Positions 25,490-34,535 are shown, counted from the first letter of the stretch. The stretch is DNA of 64,000 nucleotides from Streptomyces zagrosensis (GCF_014203645.1 NZ_JACHJL010000025.1:1-64000), one strand, 5' to 3'. Notes: generated by a model from the letters alone, not told the origin. Numbers and translations: made by a program.

Positions 25490-26388
25490 ACACCGAGGCA
25501 CTGCTGCGCGATATGCGCGGGGAGCTGTCCGACGGTGGGCTGCGCGGTTGTCTGCTCGTACGGGATCTGCACACCGGCGACGAGTTGGGGATCGACCCGG
25601 ACACCGCACTGCCCTCCGCTTCCTTGGTCAAGGTGCCGCTCGCGGTGGCGACGGCGGAGCGTATCCGGCGCGGCGAGCTTGACGGGGCGGCGATGCTCGA
25701 CGTGCAGCCCGGGCGGATCACCACGCCTGGCCCCACCGGACTGAGCCGGTTTCGCCATCCCACCCGGATCGCGGTCGATGACCTGCTCTACCTGAGCACC
25801 TGCGTGAGCGATGGAACGGCCGCCGACGCGCTGTTCGGGCTCACCCCGCCTGCGCAGGTCGCCGACCTCCTCCAGGAGCTCGGCGTACGCGGCATCACCG
25901 TTCGGCACGGCATGCGCGAACTGTCGGACACCCCCGTGGAACGCTTCGACGCCGACCAGGCGCATCTCGCCCAGGCCCTCGCCATCGACGCCGGAACGAG
26001 CGGTCGCGGGCACCGGGTGCCGCAGCTCGACACCACCCGGGCCAACACCGGCAGTGCCCGCGCCTACGTCGAGTTGCTCCAAGCCCTGTGGACACCATCG
26101 GCCATCCATCCCGAGGTGGCCGATGCGGTACGCGGCCTCATGGCGCACAACGTGCTCCGGCATCGGCTCACGCCGGATTTCAGCTCCGACGCCACCATGT
26201 GGTCCTCCAAAACCGGCACCCTCCTCAACCTTCGCCACGAGATCGGCGTTGTCGAGCACTCCGATGGCCAGGTCTTCGCCGTTGCCGTCCTTACCGAGTC
26301 GCTGGTGCCCGCCAGTACGCAGCCCGGTGCGGAGGCCCTGATGGCGCAGGTCGCCCGTAGGTTGCGGGACCATCTGCGGCAGCTCTGA
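25486..26388 (+). CDS. blaB: Serine penicillin-recognising protein (BlaB-like)
   Basis: 300 residues from a GTG overlapping the blaA stop, with GGAG eight bases upstream. No signal peptide. It has all three beta-lactamase/PBP boxes: S-L-V-K in LPSASLVKVPLAVATAERI, S-D-G in TCVSDGTAADALF, and K-T-G in MWSSKTGTLLNLRHE. In S. cacaoi, BlaB is a cytoplasmic class A-like protein needed with BlaA for beta-lactamase induction. The second box as SDG rather than SDN, the missing signal peptide and the gene order all fit. It may sense an intracellular muropeptide or beta-lactam signal; that is inference. Confidence 0.85.
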   Translation: MNTEALLRDMRGELSDGGLRGCLLVRDLHTGDELGIDPDTALPSASLVKVPLAVATAERIRRGELDGAAMLDVQPGRITTPGPTGLSRFRHPTRIAVDDLLYLSTCVSDGTAADALFGLTPPAQVADLLQELGVRGITVRHGMRELSDTPVERFDADQAHLAQALAIDAGTSGRGHRVPQLDTTRANTGSARAYVELLQALWTPSAIHPEVADAVRGLMAHNVLRHRLTPDFSSDATMWSSKTGTLLNLRHEIGVVEHSDGQVFAVAVLTESLVPASTQPGAEALMAQVARRLRDHLRQL

Positions 26389-26435
26389 GCCGTGTTCGGC
26401 AGGGCCGGGGGCAGGGACAGCGCGGATGCGTTGCC

Positions 26436-26452
26436 ATTATCGCAACGATAAT
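26436..26452. promoter_or_regulatory. 17-bp palindrome upstream of the cupin gene
   Basis: ATTATCG (26436-26442), CAA, CGATAAT (26446-26452). The AT-rich perfect arms stand out in 70% GC DNA and lie 100 bases before the cupin start. Likely an operator, regulator unknown. Confidence 0.6.
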
Positions 26453-26553
26453 TGCCGCTCTCGCGGCGGTGGTTGCAGTCTGGTGCCCTGCCGAAGGCCC
26501 GCCAACGGGGCCGCGAAATCGGCCATCGAACACACCAGCCGGGAGGCCACACG

Positions 26554-26991
26554 ATGACCACTCACGAAGGCGCCGAGCCCACGCCGAGCACCGCCGGCAA
26601 CGCGCCGCAGGGCAACCGCGTACACCATGTGCGATCCGGAGAGCTGGACGGCTACGCGGCCATCAGCGGCGGCACCGTCGGCTCGAAGAAGCTTTGGATG
26701 GGCCGGGTGGAGAACCCGCCGCTGAGTTCGACGGACAACCACCACCACGGGGCGTCGGAGGCGGGGATCTACGTGGTGAGCGGGCATCCCGTGTTCGTCT
26801 TCCACGACGGGACGCGGGAGGTACGGATCACCGCCGACCCGGGAGACTTCCTGCTCGTCCCCCCGTTCGTCCCGCATCGCGAGGAGAACCCCGACCCGAA
26901 CGAGCCCGTGGTCGTCGTGATCGCACGAACCACGCAGGAGCCCATCAAGGTGTCGGTGCCTGAGCTGTATCAACTCACGGTGGCAGGGTGA
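26554..26991 (+). CDS. Cupin-domain protein
   Basis: 145 residues. Cupin motif 1 reads NHHHGASEAGIYVVSGHPVF (metal-binding His cluster plus Glu) and motif 2 reads PGDFLLVPPFVPHREENPD, so a single conserved beta-barrel. Such small cupins bind a divalent metal; catalytic roles vary and none can be assigned. GGGAGG precedes the ATG. A perfect 17-bp palindrome about 100 bases upstream may be its operator. Confidence 0.88.
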   Translation: MTTHEGAEPTPSTAGNAPQGNRVHHVRSGELDGYAAISGGTVGSKKLWMGRVENPPLSSTDNHHHGASEAGIYVVSGHPVFVFHDGTREVRITADPGDFLLVPPFVPHREENPDPNEPVVVVIARTTQEPIKVSVPELYQLTVAG

Positions 26992-27048
26992 GGCGAGGGT
27001 GAGCATGAGGGTGTGGTGCTGGCGTGGTCCGTGCGTACGATCCCGCGT

Positions 27049-27645
27049 ATGACCGACAGCACCGATAGCAAGGCGCACCACACCCAAGGAGGCGATGCGG
27101 CGCCGGAGTCGGAGGTGTGCGCGTCGCAGGACCAACCCGCAGCGAGGGACCAACCCGCGGCGAGAGACCAGCCCGCAGCGCAGGAGCGGCCAGCCGCACA
27201 GGACCAACCCGCGGCGCAGGAGCGGCCAGCCGCGCAGGAGTCGCACGGGGCGCAGGAGTCGTACGAGTGGCGGGGCGACTTCGACAACGCGGACGTCAAT
27301 GCGCTGCACGCGCAGGGCTTCGACCATCCCCTCCTGCCCATCGACTGGCACGCGCAGGTGCACCGGCACAGCCTCGGTTGGGTGTGCGCGCGCCGTGGGG
27401 GCGAGCTCGTGGGGTTCGTGAACGTCGCGTGGGACGGCGGGGCGCATGCTTTCGTACTGGACACCATGGTCGCCACCGAGTTGCGTAGGGCGGGCGTGGG
27501 GACGCGGCTGGTGGCCGCCGCCGTGGAAGGAGCCCGTGCGGCGAAGTGCGAGTGGCTGCACGTTGACTTCGATGACCATCTGCGGGCCTTTTACTTCGAC
27601 GCCTGCGGCTTCATCACCACCAACGCGGGCCTCATCTCTCTGTGA
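27049..27645 (+). CDS. GNAT-family N-acetyltransferase with N-terminal hexapeptide repeats
   Basis: 198 residues. Residues about 27-66 are a tandem six-residue repeat (DQPAAR, DQPAAQ, ERPAAQ variants) encoded by an 18-base repeat at 27121-27240. The GNAT domain starts near YEWRGDFDNADVNALHAQGF, with acetyl-CoA site LDTMVATELRRAGVGTRLVA (R-X2-G-X-G) and the end strand WLHVDFDDHLRAFYFDACGF. Target unknown. The repeat looks like slippage-generated linker with no obvious function. Confidence 0.87.
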   Translation: MTDSTDSKAHHTQGGDAAPESEVCASQDQPAARDQPAARDQPAAQERPAAQDQPAAQERPAAQESHGAQESYEWRGDFDNADVNALHAQGFDHPLLPIDWHAQVHRHSLGWVCARRGGELVGFVNVAWDGGAHAFVLDTMVATELRRAGVGTRLVAAAVEGARAAKCEWLHVDFDDHLRAFYFDACGFITTNAGLISL

Positions 27646-28270
27646 TCCTTCGAAATCGCTCTGTGAGTTTTGGGCGCTGTCCTCATCGCTCTATGCACCG
27701 TCGAGGCTCGGGCTTGAGTACGCCGCGGGCCTTCAGAGTCCAGTTCCCGTATAACTACCGCCAGCTGGCCCGTAGCGCTGAGTAGTGGTTACTCCCTCGT
27801 TTCCCTATCCTGGCTGCTTTCGTTGAGCTCAGCACTGCGCCCGCGAGCAGCATGCCCAGCGCGCTCTCCCTTCATATTTATCTCCGGGGACTGCTGATTT
27901 CCCGCCTTCGCTGAGCGGCGCGGTCGCCCCGTTCGACAAGGTACTGCCTGCGGTAGTTATCGGCGTGAACTCGTCGATGCGGGACCCGGGCCGCACGAAT
28001 GCGGAGCGAGAATGGGTAACATCGTTCGTGCTGGTCAACGCTGGAATTCGAGTCAAGAAGCGGAATCGCCGGCAGCTGATCGAAGGAAACATGAGCTGGC
28101 AGGGAGCGGCCAGTGGTACGAACCTCAGTCAGCCCTTGAACGAAATCCTTCACTATCCGGCAAGGCAGATTTTCGTCATCCTGTGTCTCGATTCATCCCT
28201 TGCGGCGCTTTCTGGCTGGTCATAGCTTGAGCTCGCCATGAAGGTTGAAACATCTACAAGTGAGGCAAGA
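27646..28270. other. 625-bp stretch without a recognisable gene
   Basis: Lower in GC than the surroundings (for example TATTTATCTCC near 27875). Short open frames occur on both strands, such as 28012-28230 forward and 27829-28092 reverse, but neither has a ribosome binding site, biased codon use or family motif. It probably belongs to the same acquired and decayed segment as the next entries. Confidence 0.45.
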
Positions 28271-28654
28271 ATGGGAAAAATCAGCAAAAGGTCGCCCCTG
28301 CTCCTGCTCGTTGCCACTGCCTTTTTCTCCACGCTAGCAACAAGCGTGGCGTCCGCTGACGCCGTTAAATGCTCCAAGGACGTCTGCCTCTCGGTGATAG
28401 GCAAAGGGCGATATGTGAGTGCCGTGCAAGTGGGTACGAAACAAACCGACGGATACTTTTTCGCCAAGGTAAGAAATGGAGGTTCCGGCGAATGGGTCTG
28501 GACGAGTTGGCAAACAACCAACGGCATCAGCATTTTCATCAAGCCGCTTAGTGACCGTACGTACCCCAACGGCACTTACATTTGCGCCGGCGTCTCCTCG
28601 ACCCGCGAAGAAAAGGACTATACGAACGAGGCGTGTGCCCAGATCCGCGGCTAG
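28271..28654 (+). CDS. Small secreted protein of unknown function, AT-rich gene
   Basis: 127 residues from the ATG at 28271 (GAGG seven bases upstream). The Lys-rich start MGKISKRSPLLLLVATAFFS, a hydrophobic core and cleavage near SVASADA form a signal peptide. The mature part, about 95 residues, has four Cys (KCSKDVC, YICAGV, EACAQ), likely two disulfides, and several Trp/Tyr. Codon use (aaa, agc, ata, tat) is clearly unlike its neighbours, suggesting horizontal acquisition. An alternative ATG lies at 28238. No family recognised. Confidence 0.78.
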   Translation: MGKISKRSPLLLLVATAFFSTLATSVASADAVKCSKDVCLSVIGKGRYVSAVQVGTKQTDGYFFAKVRNGGSGEWVWTSWQTTNGISIFIKPLSDRTYPNGTYICAGVSSTREEKDYTNEACAQIRG

Positions 28655-29032
28655 TCGCTCGATTCGGGACTACAACGGCTGCGATTGAGATGCCGTCCCC
28701 CGCGTATTGATTGCCCGGCGAGAACGTTCGCGTCGTGCATCGTTGCTGTCAGGCTGCCGTTCGCCGCACAAGCCTCCATGCGGGCGGCGCCTTCAGGTGC
28801 CGTCTCCGTGCTGCTCGGCACGGAGACGGCCGCGCCTCGTACCCGCGCTCCCACGCATCGTTCAGCCCTCGGCGCCGGGCGGCGACGAACTGTGGGGCCG
28901 AGAGGTGTGTGGGTTCAGGGCGAACACCGACAGGCGGCCGGCCCGACGGCACTGCGGCGCACGTCGCTGGACCGCCGTGACCTGCGCCATGGCGAGCGGG
29001 CCGGACCACGACGCGCGCATGGCCCGGCACTT
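28655..29032. other. Degenerate DNA between secreted protein and recombinase remnant
   Basis: No intact gene. An imperfect hairpin, GGTGCCGTCTCCGTG/CACGGAGACGGC, lies near 28797-28831. The remainder may include the lost N-terminal part of the recombinase, but no motif is readable. Confidence 0.4.
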
Positions 29033-29640
29033 CGCACACAGTTGGACGTACTCGCCGCGAAGCACATTCCCCGGGACAACTCATCTCGTAACAGATCAGT
29101 ACCCGGGTCCGGGTCCGAAGCCGCCCGCAGTTCGAGGCCGCGCTCGCCGCCGCCCGGGAGGTTGCAGCCCACGCCCCGTACTGCCGGGTGATCTTCACGG
29201 TGTACGAGACGAAGCGCCTGGGACGCTCTGCCGCAGAGCTGGCAGCCCTGGCCGACCACCTCATCGCCCATGACCTGGCCCCGAACATGCTCGCCGGACC
29301 CCACCAAGGCATGTACGACGATTGCTCCCCCGCACAAGGCGCCAGGTCAATCGGCAAAGCCGACAAGGTGAAGGGCAACGTCTCACGAGCGCGTAGTTGC
29401 GGCTCGCTGGTGGCCGAGCGCGTGCGCGAGTTGCCTACGCAGCCGCTGGTTTTGCGGACTCGACACCGCGGCTCGCGGGGGCAACCGCGGCGGGCCGGCC
29501 CCCGGTCATCACCGACGACATGCTGCCCACCGTGCTCCGCCACCGCGCGGGCGGCGAGACGGTCGAGGACACCCAGCCCAACCTCCTCATCCGCACCGGC
29601 CGCCGGAAGGGACGAGGCCCCAGCCTCTCCACAACAGGGC
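29033..29640 (+). pseudogene. Serine recombinase (resolvase family) remnant
   Basis: Readable blocks in different frames are RTQLDVLAAKHIPRDN, then ISTRVRVRSRPQFEAALAAA (from 29095) and VIFTVYETKRLGRSAAELAA with ADHLIAHDLAPNMLAGPHQG, and after a deletion GRPPVITDDMLPTVLRHRAG with RTGRRKGRGPSLS. These match the catalytic-domain core, E-helix region and C-terminal HTH of Streptomyces resolvase-like recombinases. The catalytic Ser region and the AMAETERENI segment are missing. It marks a former mobile element next to the AT-rich secreted gene. Confidence 0.78.
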
Positions 29641-29642
29641 CC

Positions 29643-30611
29643 TCAACTCCCGCCCCGGCTGCCGACGTTCGGGTAGGCCGGAGGTCGGGCGCGGGTGTGG
29701 TGGGCCCAGAACAGCCGTTGGGCCAGCAACGTCAGGGTGCCGGCGACGACGATGCCCGCGAGGTTGAGCAGGAGTTGTTCCGATGAGCCGCGTGCCTGGC
29801 CGTAATCGCTGTAGCCGAGGGCGACGGCGGCGTTCGCCGCCGCCGGGACCGTGGTGACCGAGATCGCCACGCCCACCAGGGCGCCGGACTTCGCGGAGGT
29901 CAGCGACAGGGTTCCGGCGACGCCGGCGAGGAAGGCCACCACGAAGGAGAACCAGTCGGGCCGGTAGATGAAGGCGGTGTTGGGACGCTCGGCCTCCACC
30001 TCCGCCTTGTGAAACAGGTCCACCGCGTCCATGAACAGGCTGAACAGCGTCGTCAGCGCCATCGCCACCGCGAACCCCACGAGCAGGGCGAGCAGCGACC
30101 GTAGCGCCAGCCGTGGGGCGCGGCGTACCAGGGCGGTGCACAGCCCGGCCAGCGGGCCGAACTCGGGCCCGACCGCCATCGCGCCGACGATCAAAATCGC
30201 GTTGTCAAGGACCACACCGCAGGCGGCCAGCATCGTCGCCACGGTCAGGAAGGCGAGGTAGGTCACCGAGAGGGTGGACTCCTCATGGGTGGCGTTCACC
30301 AGTTGCTCCCACACCACCGCGTCCGAGCCCTCGCCCGGCGCCTCCTTCTCTGCCTTGTCGGCGCGCTTGGACAGGGACAGGTCGATGGTCTCGACCGCGA
30401 TCGAGCCGCACTCGTCGATGCCGATCTCGCGCAGCTCGCGCAGCACGTCGTCGGCGGCCTCGCGGGCGACGTCGCACAGTACGAGGTCCCCGGCCGGGTT
30501 ACGCCCGGCCCCGGCCAGCACGGCCAGATGCGCGGTGCCCACGCTGCGCTCGAAGAGCGAGACCACCTCGTGGGTGCGGTGGGCGGGGACGATCAGCCGC
30601 AGATGCAGCAC
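29643..30611 (-). CDS. DUF389-family membrane protein
   Basis: 322 residues, GTG start preceded by GAGGAG. A cytoplasmic N-terminal domain of about 115 residues (MLHLRLIVPAHRTHEVVSLF) is followed by five or six transmembrane helices (TYLAFLTVATMLAACGVVLD, AILIVGAMAVGPEFGPLAGL, LLALLVGFAVAMALTTLFSL and others). The GAMAVGPEFGPL signature is typical of DUF389 (TIGR00341-type) proteins, whose transport role is unproven. It sits against the recombinase remnant, so the acquired segment ends here. Confidence 0.9.
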   Translation of the reverse strand: MLHLRLIVPAHRTHEVVSLFERSVGTAHLAVLAGAGRNPAGDLVLCDVAREAADDVLRELREIGIDECGSIAVETIDLSLSKRADKAEKEAPGEGSDAVVWEQLVNATHEESTLSVTYLAFLTVATMLAACGVVLDNAILIVGAMAVGPEFGPLAGLCTALVRRAPRLALRSLLALLVGFAVAMALTTLFSLFMDAVDLFHKAEVEAERPNTAFIYRPDWFSFVVAFLAGVAGTLSLTSAKSGALVGVAISVTTVPAAANAAVALGYSDYGQARGSSEQLLLNLAGIVVAGTLTLLAQRLFWAHHTRARPPAYPNVGSRGGS

Positions 30612-30722
30612 GGCGGGCTCCTCAGCGTTTTCTCATTGGCCGGCGACCTGACGGGCCTGACGGACGGGCCCGGGCCGGGGCTGTTCGTGCCGTGCGCCGG
30701 GCACCGGCGGCGTGGCTTCCGC

Positions 30723-31760
30723 TCACAGCTTGCGCAGGCGCAGACGCTGCACCTTGTGATCGGGGCCCTTGCGGAGCACCAGCGTGGCGCGCCCACGGGT
30801 GGGGGCGACGTTCTGCTGGAGATTGGGCTTGTTGACCGTACGCCAGATCATGCGCGCGTAATCCAGGGCCTCGGCCTCGGAGACCTGGGTGTACTTGCGG
30901 AAGTACGAGGACGGGTTGTGGAACGCCGTCGCACGCAACTTCTGGAACCGGCCCAGATACCACCGCTCGATATCCTCCGCCCGGGCGTCCACGTACACGC
31001 TGAAGTCGAAGTAGTCGGCGAGCGCCACCCGGGTTCGGCCGTCCTTGCCGGGCAGCGCGGGCTGGAGCACGTTCAGGCCCTCGACGATGAGGATGTCGGG
31101 GCGGCGTACGGTGAGCCGCTGATCGGGGACGATGTCGTACACCAGGTGGGAGTAGACGGGCGCGGTCACCTCCTCCTTGCCTGCCTTCACATCGGCCACG
31201 AAGCGGGTCAGCGCCCTGCGGTCGTACGACTCGGGGAAGCCCTTGCGCGACATGAGGCCGCGGCGGTGCAGCTCCGCGTTGGGGAGCAGAAAACCGTCGG
31301 TGGTCACCAGTTCGACGCGTGGATGCTCGGGCCAGCGCGCGAGCAGGGCCTGGAGGAGGCGGGCGGCGGTGGACTTGCCGACCGCGACGCTGCCGGCGAC
31401 CCCTATGACGAACGGGGTGCCCTGCTGGGCGCCCTGGCCGCTGCCCGCGTCGCCGAGAAAGGTGTTGAGCGCGCCTCGCAGGTTGCTGGTCGCACCGACG
31501 TAGAGGTTGAGGAGACGGGAGAGCGGCAGGTAGACGTCGCGTACCTCATCGAGGTCGATGACGTCACCGAGACCGCGCAACCGCTCGACTTCCTCGGCCG
31601 TCAGCGGCAGCGGCGTCTTCTCGCGCAGTCCGCTCCACTCAGCGCGCGAGAGATCCACATAGGGGCTCGACTCGGCCCGCCGACCCCCGCCGTGCTGCCC
31701 GCCTGCTGGCCGCTGGCCACTCACCGAAGACGTGATCACGGACTCATTGTGGGTTCTCAC
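30723..31760 (-). CDS. coaA: Type I pantothenate kinase
   Basis: Phosphorylates pantothenate, the committed step of coenzyme A synthesis. 345 residues. P-loop GVAGSVAVGKSTAARLLQ (about 119-136), TTDGFLLPNAELHRRGLM, VYSHLVYDIVPDQ and IEGLNVLQP fit CoaA throughout. The first 30 residues are an unconserved Gly/Ser-rich leader; a GTG seven codons in (VITSSVSG) could be the true start. It is divergent from glmS with 131 bases between. Confidence 0.94.
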   Translation of the reverse strand: MRTHNESVITSSVSGQRPAGGQHGGGRRAESSPYVDLSRAEWSGLREKTPLPLTAEEVERLRGLGDVIDLDEVRDVYLPLSRLLNLYVGATSNLRGALNTFLGDAGSGQGAQQGTPFVIGVAGSVAVGKSTAARLLQALLARWPEHPRVELVTTDGFLLPNAELHRRGLMSRKGFPESYDRRALTRFVADVKAGKEEVTAPVYSHLVYDIVPDQRLTVRRPDILIVEGLNVLQPALPGKDGRTRVALADYFDFSVYVDARAEDIERWYLGRFQKLRATAFHNPSSYFRKYTQVSEAEALDYARMIWRTVNKPNLQQNVAPTRGRATLVLRKGPDHKVQRLRLRKL

Positions 31761-31891
31761 GGTGCGCTGCGGGGCGTGCGTTCGGTCACGCCGGGGTGTG
31801 GCGGGCGGTATGTGGGGGTGCTGGGGCGCGGGGGCGCTAGGAGGTGTCGGGGTGCCGGGGGCGTGAGCCGGGCCGCGCGTACCCTGCCTCC

Positions 31892-33739
31892 ATGTGCGGA
31901 ATCGTTGGCTACGTGGGAGGGCAGTCCGCCCTCGATGTCGTTCTGGCCGGGCTCAAGCGCCTTGAGTATCGGGGCTATGACTCGGCGGGGGTTGCCGTGC
32001 TCGCCGATGGTGGGCTCGCTGCTGCGAGGAAGGCGGGCAAGCTCGCCAATTTGGACAAGGTGCTGGCGGAGCGGCCGTTGCCGAGCGGCACCGCTGGCAT
32101 TGGCCACACCCGGTGGGCCACCCATGGCGGGCCCACGGACGCCAACGCGCATCCTCACCTGGACAACTCGGGCCGGGTCGCCGTCGTCCACAACGGCATC
32201 ATCGAGAACTTCGCCCTGCTGCGCGCCGAGCTGGTCGAGCGCGGCCACGAGCTGACCTCCGAGACCGACACCGAGGTCGTAACGCACCTACTCGCCGAGT
32301 CTTTTTCCTCCACCGAAGACCTGGCGGAGGCGATGCGACAGGTCTGCGGGCGGCTTGAGGGCGCGTTCACGCTGGTCGCGGTGCATGCGGACGAGCCCGA
32401 TGTGGTGGTCGGTGCGCGCCGCAACTCGCCGCTTGTGGTGGGTGTCGGCGACGGCGAGCACTTTCTCGCGTCCGACGTCGCCGCGTTCATCGCGCACACC
32501 CGCGAGGCGATCGAGCTGGGTCAGGACCAGGTGGTGGAGCTGCGTCGGGACGGGGTGAACGTCACCGGTTTCGACGGATCGCCCGCCACCGTGCGCCCGT
32601 ACCACGTGGACTGGGACGTGTCGGCCGCCGAGAAGGGGGGCTACGACTACTTCATGCTCAAGGAGATCGCCGAGCAGCCGAAGGCCGTCGCCGACACGCT
32701 GCTTGGCCGCATCGACGCCGCCGGCAGCCTCTTGCTCGACGAGGTCCGCATCCCGGCCTCGGTGCTGCGCGAGGTGGACAAGGTCGTCATCGTCGCCTGT
32801 GGCACGGCCTTCCACGCCGGAATGATCGCTAAGTACGCCATCGAGCACTGGACCCGCATTCCCTGCGAGACGGAGCTGGCCAGCGAGTTCCGCTACCGCG
32901 ACCCGATCTTGGACCCGCGCACCCTGGTCATCGCCATCTCCCAGTCCGGCGAGACGATGGACACCCTGATGGCGCTGCGGCACGCCCGCGAGCAGGGGGC
33001 GAAGGTGCTCGCCATCTGCAACACCAACGGCTCCACCATTCCGCGTGAGTCAGACGCCGTGCTGTACACGCACGCCGGGCCCGAGGTCGCCGTGGCCTCC
33101 ACCAAGGCGTTCCTCACCCAGCTCGTCGCCTGCTACCTGGTGGCGCTCTATCTCGGCCAGGTGCGCGGCACCAAGTGGGGTGATGAGATCCATTCGGTCA
33201 TCCGGGAGCTGTCCGAGATCGGCACTCAGGTGGAGCAGGTGCTTGAGACGATGGAGCCGGTGCGGGAGCTGGCCCGTTCGCTGGCGGACAAGAACACCGT
33301 GTTGTTCCTGGGTCGGCACGTCGGCTATCCGGTGGCCCTTGAGGGTGCCCTCAAGCTCAAGGAACTGGCGTACATGCACGCCGAGGGCTTCGCCGCTGGC
33401 GAGCTCAAGCACGGGCCGATCGCGCTGATCGAGGACGATGTGCCGGTGGTCATCGTCGTCCCGTCGCCGCGTGGCCGGTCCGTTCTGCACGACAAGATCG
33501 TGTCCAACATCCAGGAGATCAGGGCCCGCGGCGCCCGAACCATCGTGATCGCCGAGCGCGGCGACGAGGTGGTCATCCCGTACGCCGATCACCTCATCGA
33601 GATCCCGGCCACCCCGACGCTGCTCCAGCCGTTGGTCGCCACCGTGCCGCTCCAGGTCTTCGCCTGCGAACTGGCCACGGCCCGCGGCAACGAGGTGGAC
33701 CAGCCGCGTAACCTCGCCAAGTCCGTGACGGTGGAGTGA
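31892..33739 (+). CDS. glmS: Glutamine-fructose-6-phosphate aminotransferase
   Basis: Makes glucosamine-6-phosphate from fructose-6-phosphate and glutamine, the first step towards UDP-GlcNAc. 615 residues. The N-terminal amidotransferase has the nucleophile Cys2 (MCGIVGYVGG) after Met removal and TRWATHGGPTDANAHPHLD. Two SIS domains follow (CGTAFHAGMIAKYAIE, ISQSGETMDTLMAL, HAEGFAAGELKHGPIALIE), with the C-terminal KSVTVE. GlmM, the next enzyme, is at 13667. No glmS ribozyme is apparent in the short leader. Confidence 0.96.
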   Translation: MCGIVGYVGGQSALDVVLAGLKRLEYRGYDSAGVAVLADGGLAAARKAGKLANLDKVLAERPLPSGTAGIGHTRWATHGGPTDANAHPHLDNSGRVAVVHNGIIENFALLRAELVERGHELTSETDTEVVTHLLAESFSSTEDLAEAMRQVCGRLEGAFTLVAVHADEPDVVVGARRNSPLVVGVGDGEHFLASDVAAFIAHTREAIELGQDQVVELRRDGVNVTGFDGSPATVRPYHVDWDVSAAEKGGYDYFMLKEIAEQPKAVADTLLGRIDAAGSLLLDEVRIPASVLREVDKVVIVACGTAFHAGMIAKYAIEHWTRIPCETELASEFRYRDPILDPRTLVIAISQSGETMDTLMALRHAREQGAKVLAICNTNGSTIPRESDAVLYTHAGPEVAVASTKAFLTQLVACYLVALYLGQVRGTKWGDEIHSVIRELSEIGTQVEQVLETMEPVRELARSLADKNTVLFLGRHVGYPVALEGALKLKELAYMHAEGFAAGELKHGPIALIEDDVPVVIVVPSPRGRSVLHDKIVSNIQEIRARGARTIVIAERGDEVVIPYADHLIEIPATPTLLQPLVATVPLQVFACELATARGNEVDQPRNLAKSVTVE

Positions 33740-33751
33740 GGTGGCGGTCGC

Positions 33752-34216
33752 ATGATCGTTGGCGTGGGGATCGACGTTGCCGAGATCGATCGGTTCGGCG
33801 CGGCCATGGAGCGTACGCCGGGGCTCGCGGACCGCGTCTTTGTGGAGCGCGAGTTGTATCTGCCCAGTGGTGAACGCCGGGGCATCGCCTCGCTGGCCGC
33901 CCGGTTCGCGGCGAAGGAGGCCCTGGCCAAGGCGCTGGGCGCACCGCGGGGTTTGCGGTGGACGGACGCCGAGATTTGGACCCTGCCCAGCGGCCAGCCT
34001 CGGCTGCGGGTGCGCGGCACCGTCGCGCAGTGCGCGGCGCGGCTCGGCGTGCGTACCTGGCACGTGTCGCTCAGCCATGATGCGGGTGTCGCATCGGCGG
34101 TGGTGATCGCCGAGGGCGACGCACCGGCCGCGGATGACGCGGCTGCGGAGGATGCCGCGTTCGCGGCGGAGGCTGGCTACGCGGAGGGGACCGCCCCTGC
34201 GGAGGGCGATAGCTGA
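33752..34216 (+). CDS. acpS: Holo-[acyl-carrier-protein] synthase
   Basis: Transfers phosphopantetheine from CoA to acyl carrier proteins. 154 residues. MIVGVGIDVAEIDRFGAAME contains the Mg-binding Asp, and FAAKEALAKALG the second catalytic motif with its Glu/Lys. The last 30 residues (DAPAADDAAAEDAAFAAEAG) are an Ala/Asp/Glu tail beyond the usual 120-125 residues. It starts 12 bases after glmS behind GAGGTGG, so it is cotranscribed. Confidence 0.93.
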   Translation: MIVGVGIDVAEIDRFGAAMERTPGLADRVFVERELYLPSGERRGIASLAARFAAKEALAKALGAPRGLRWTDAEIWTLPSGQPRLRVRGTVAQCAARLGVRTWHVSLSHDAGVASAVVIAEGDAPAADDAAAEDAAFAAEAGYAEGTAPAEGDS

Positions 34217-34420
34217 GCGTGCCGGAGTTCGCGAGGGCGGCGGTGTCATGCGTGGGAGCGGTGCGCGAATCCGCGAGGGCGGCGGGGGATCGTGGCGGTG
34301 GCGGTGTCGGCGTACCGGATGGGGACCGCGGGGCGTGGCGCCCGCGTCCGCGGGGCTGACTGCCTGAGCGCCTCACCGCCTGACGCCGGGTCGCCGGCCG
34401 CCTGACGCTTGGCCGTCTGA

Positions 34421-34475
34421 TGCTGGGTTGTCGGGCGCCGGTTGTCGGGTGCTGGGTTGTCGGGTGCTGGGTCGC
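34421..34475. repeat. 14-15-bp direct repeat upstream of nnr
   Basis: GGTTGTCGGG occurs at 34426, 34440 and 34455 within GCTGGGTTGTCGGGTGCTGGG-like units, in the 319-base gap between acpS and nnr. The rest of that gap (34217-34420) shows no gene, only repeated GCGAGGGCGGCGG-type motifs near 34227 and 34271. Confidence 0.75.
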
Positions 34476-34535
34476 CGGCCGCCGGGCCACCGCGCGTGCC
34501 GGGCCGCCGCGTGCCGATCACGGGACACTGGGCCC

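Noticed and set aside
28012..28230. 72-codon forward open frame upstream of the secreted protein
   Set aside because: No ribosome binding site, no codon bias and no recognisable motif.
31761..31891. glmS ribozyme upstream of glmS
   Set aside because: The leader is too short and GC-rich repeats fill it; no ribozyme core was recognised, and these are typical of Firmicutes.
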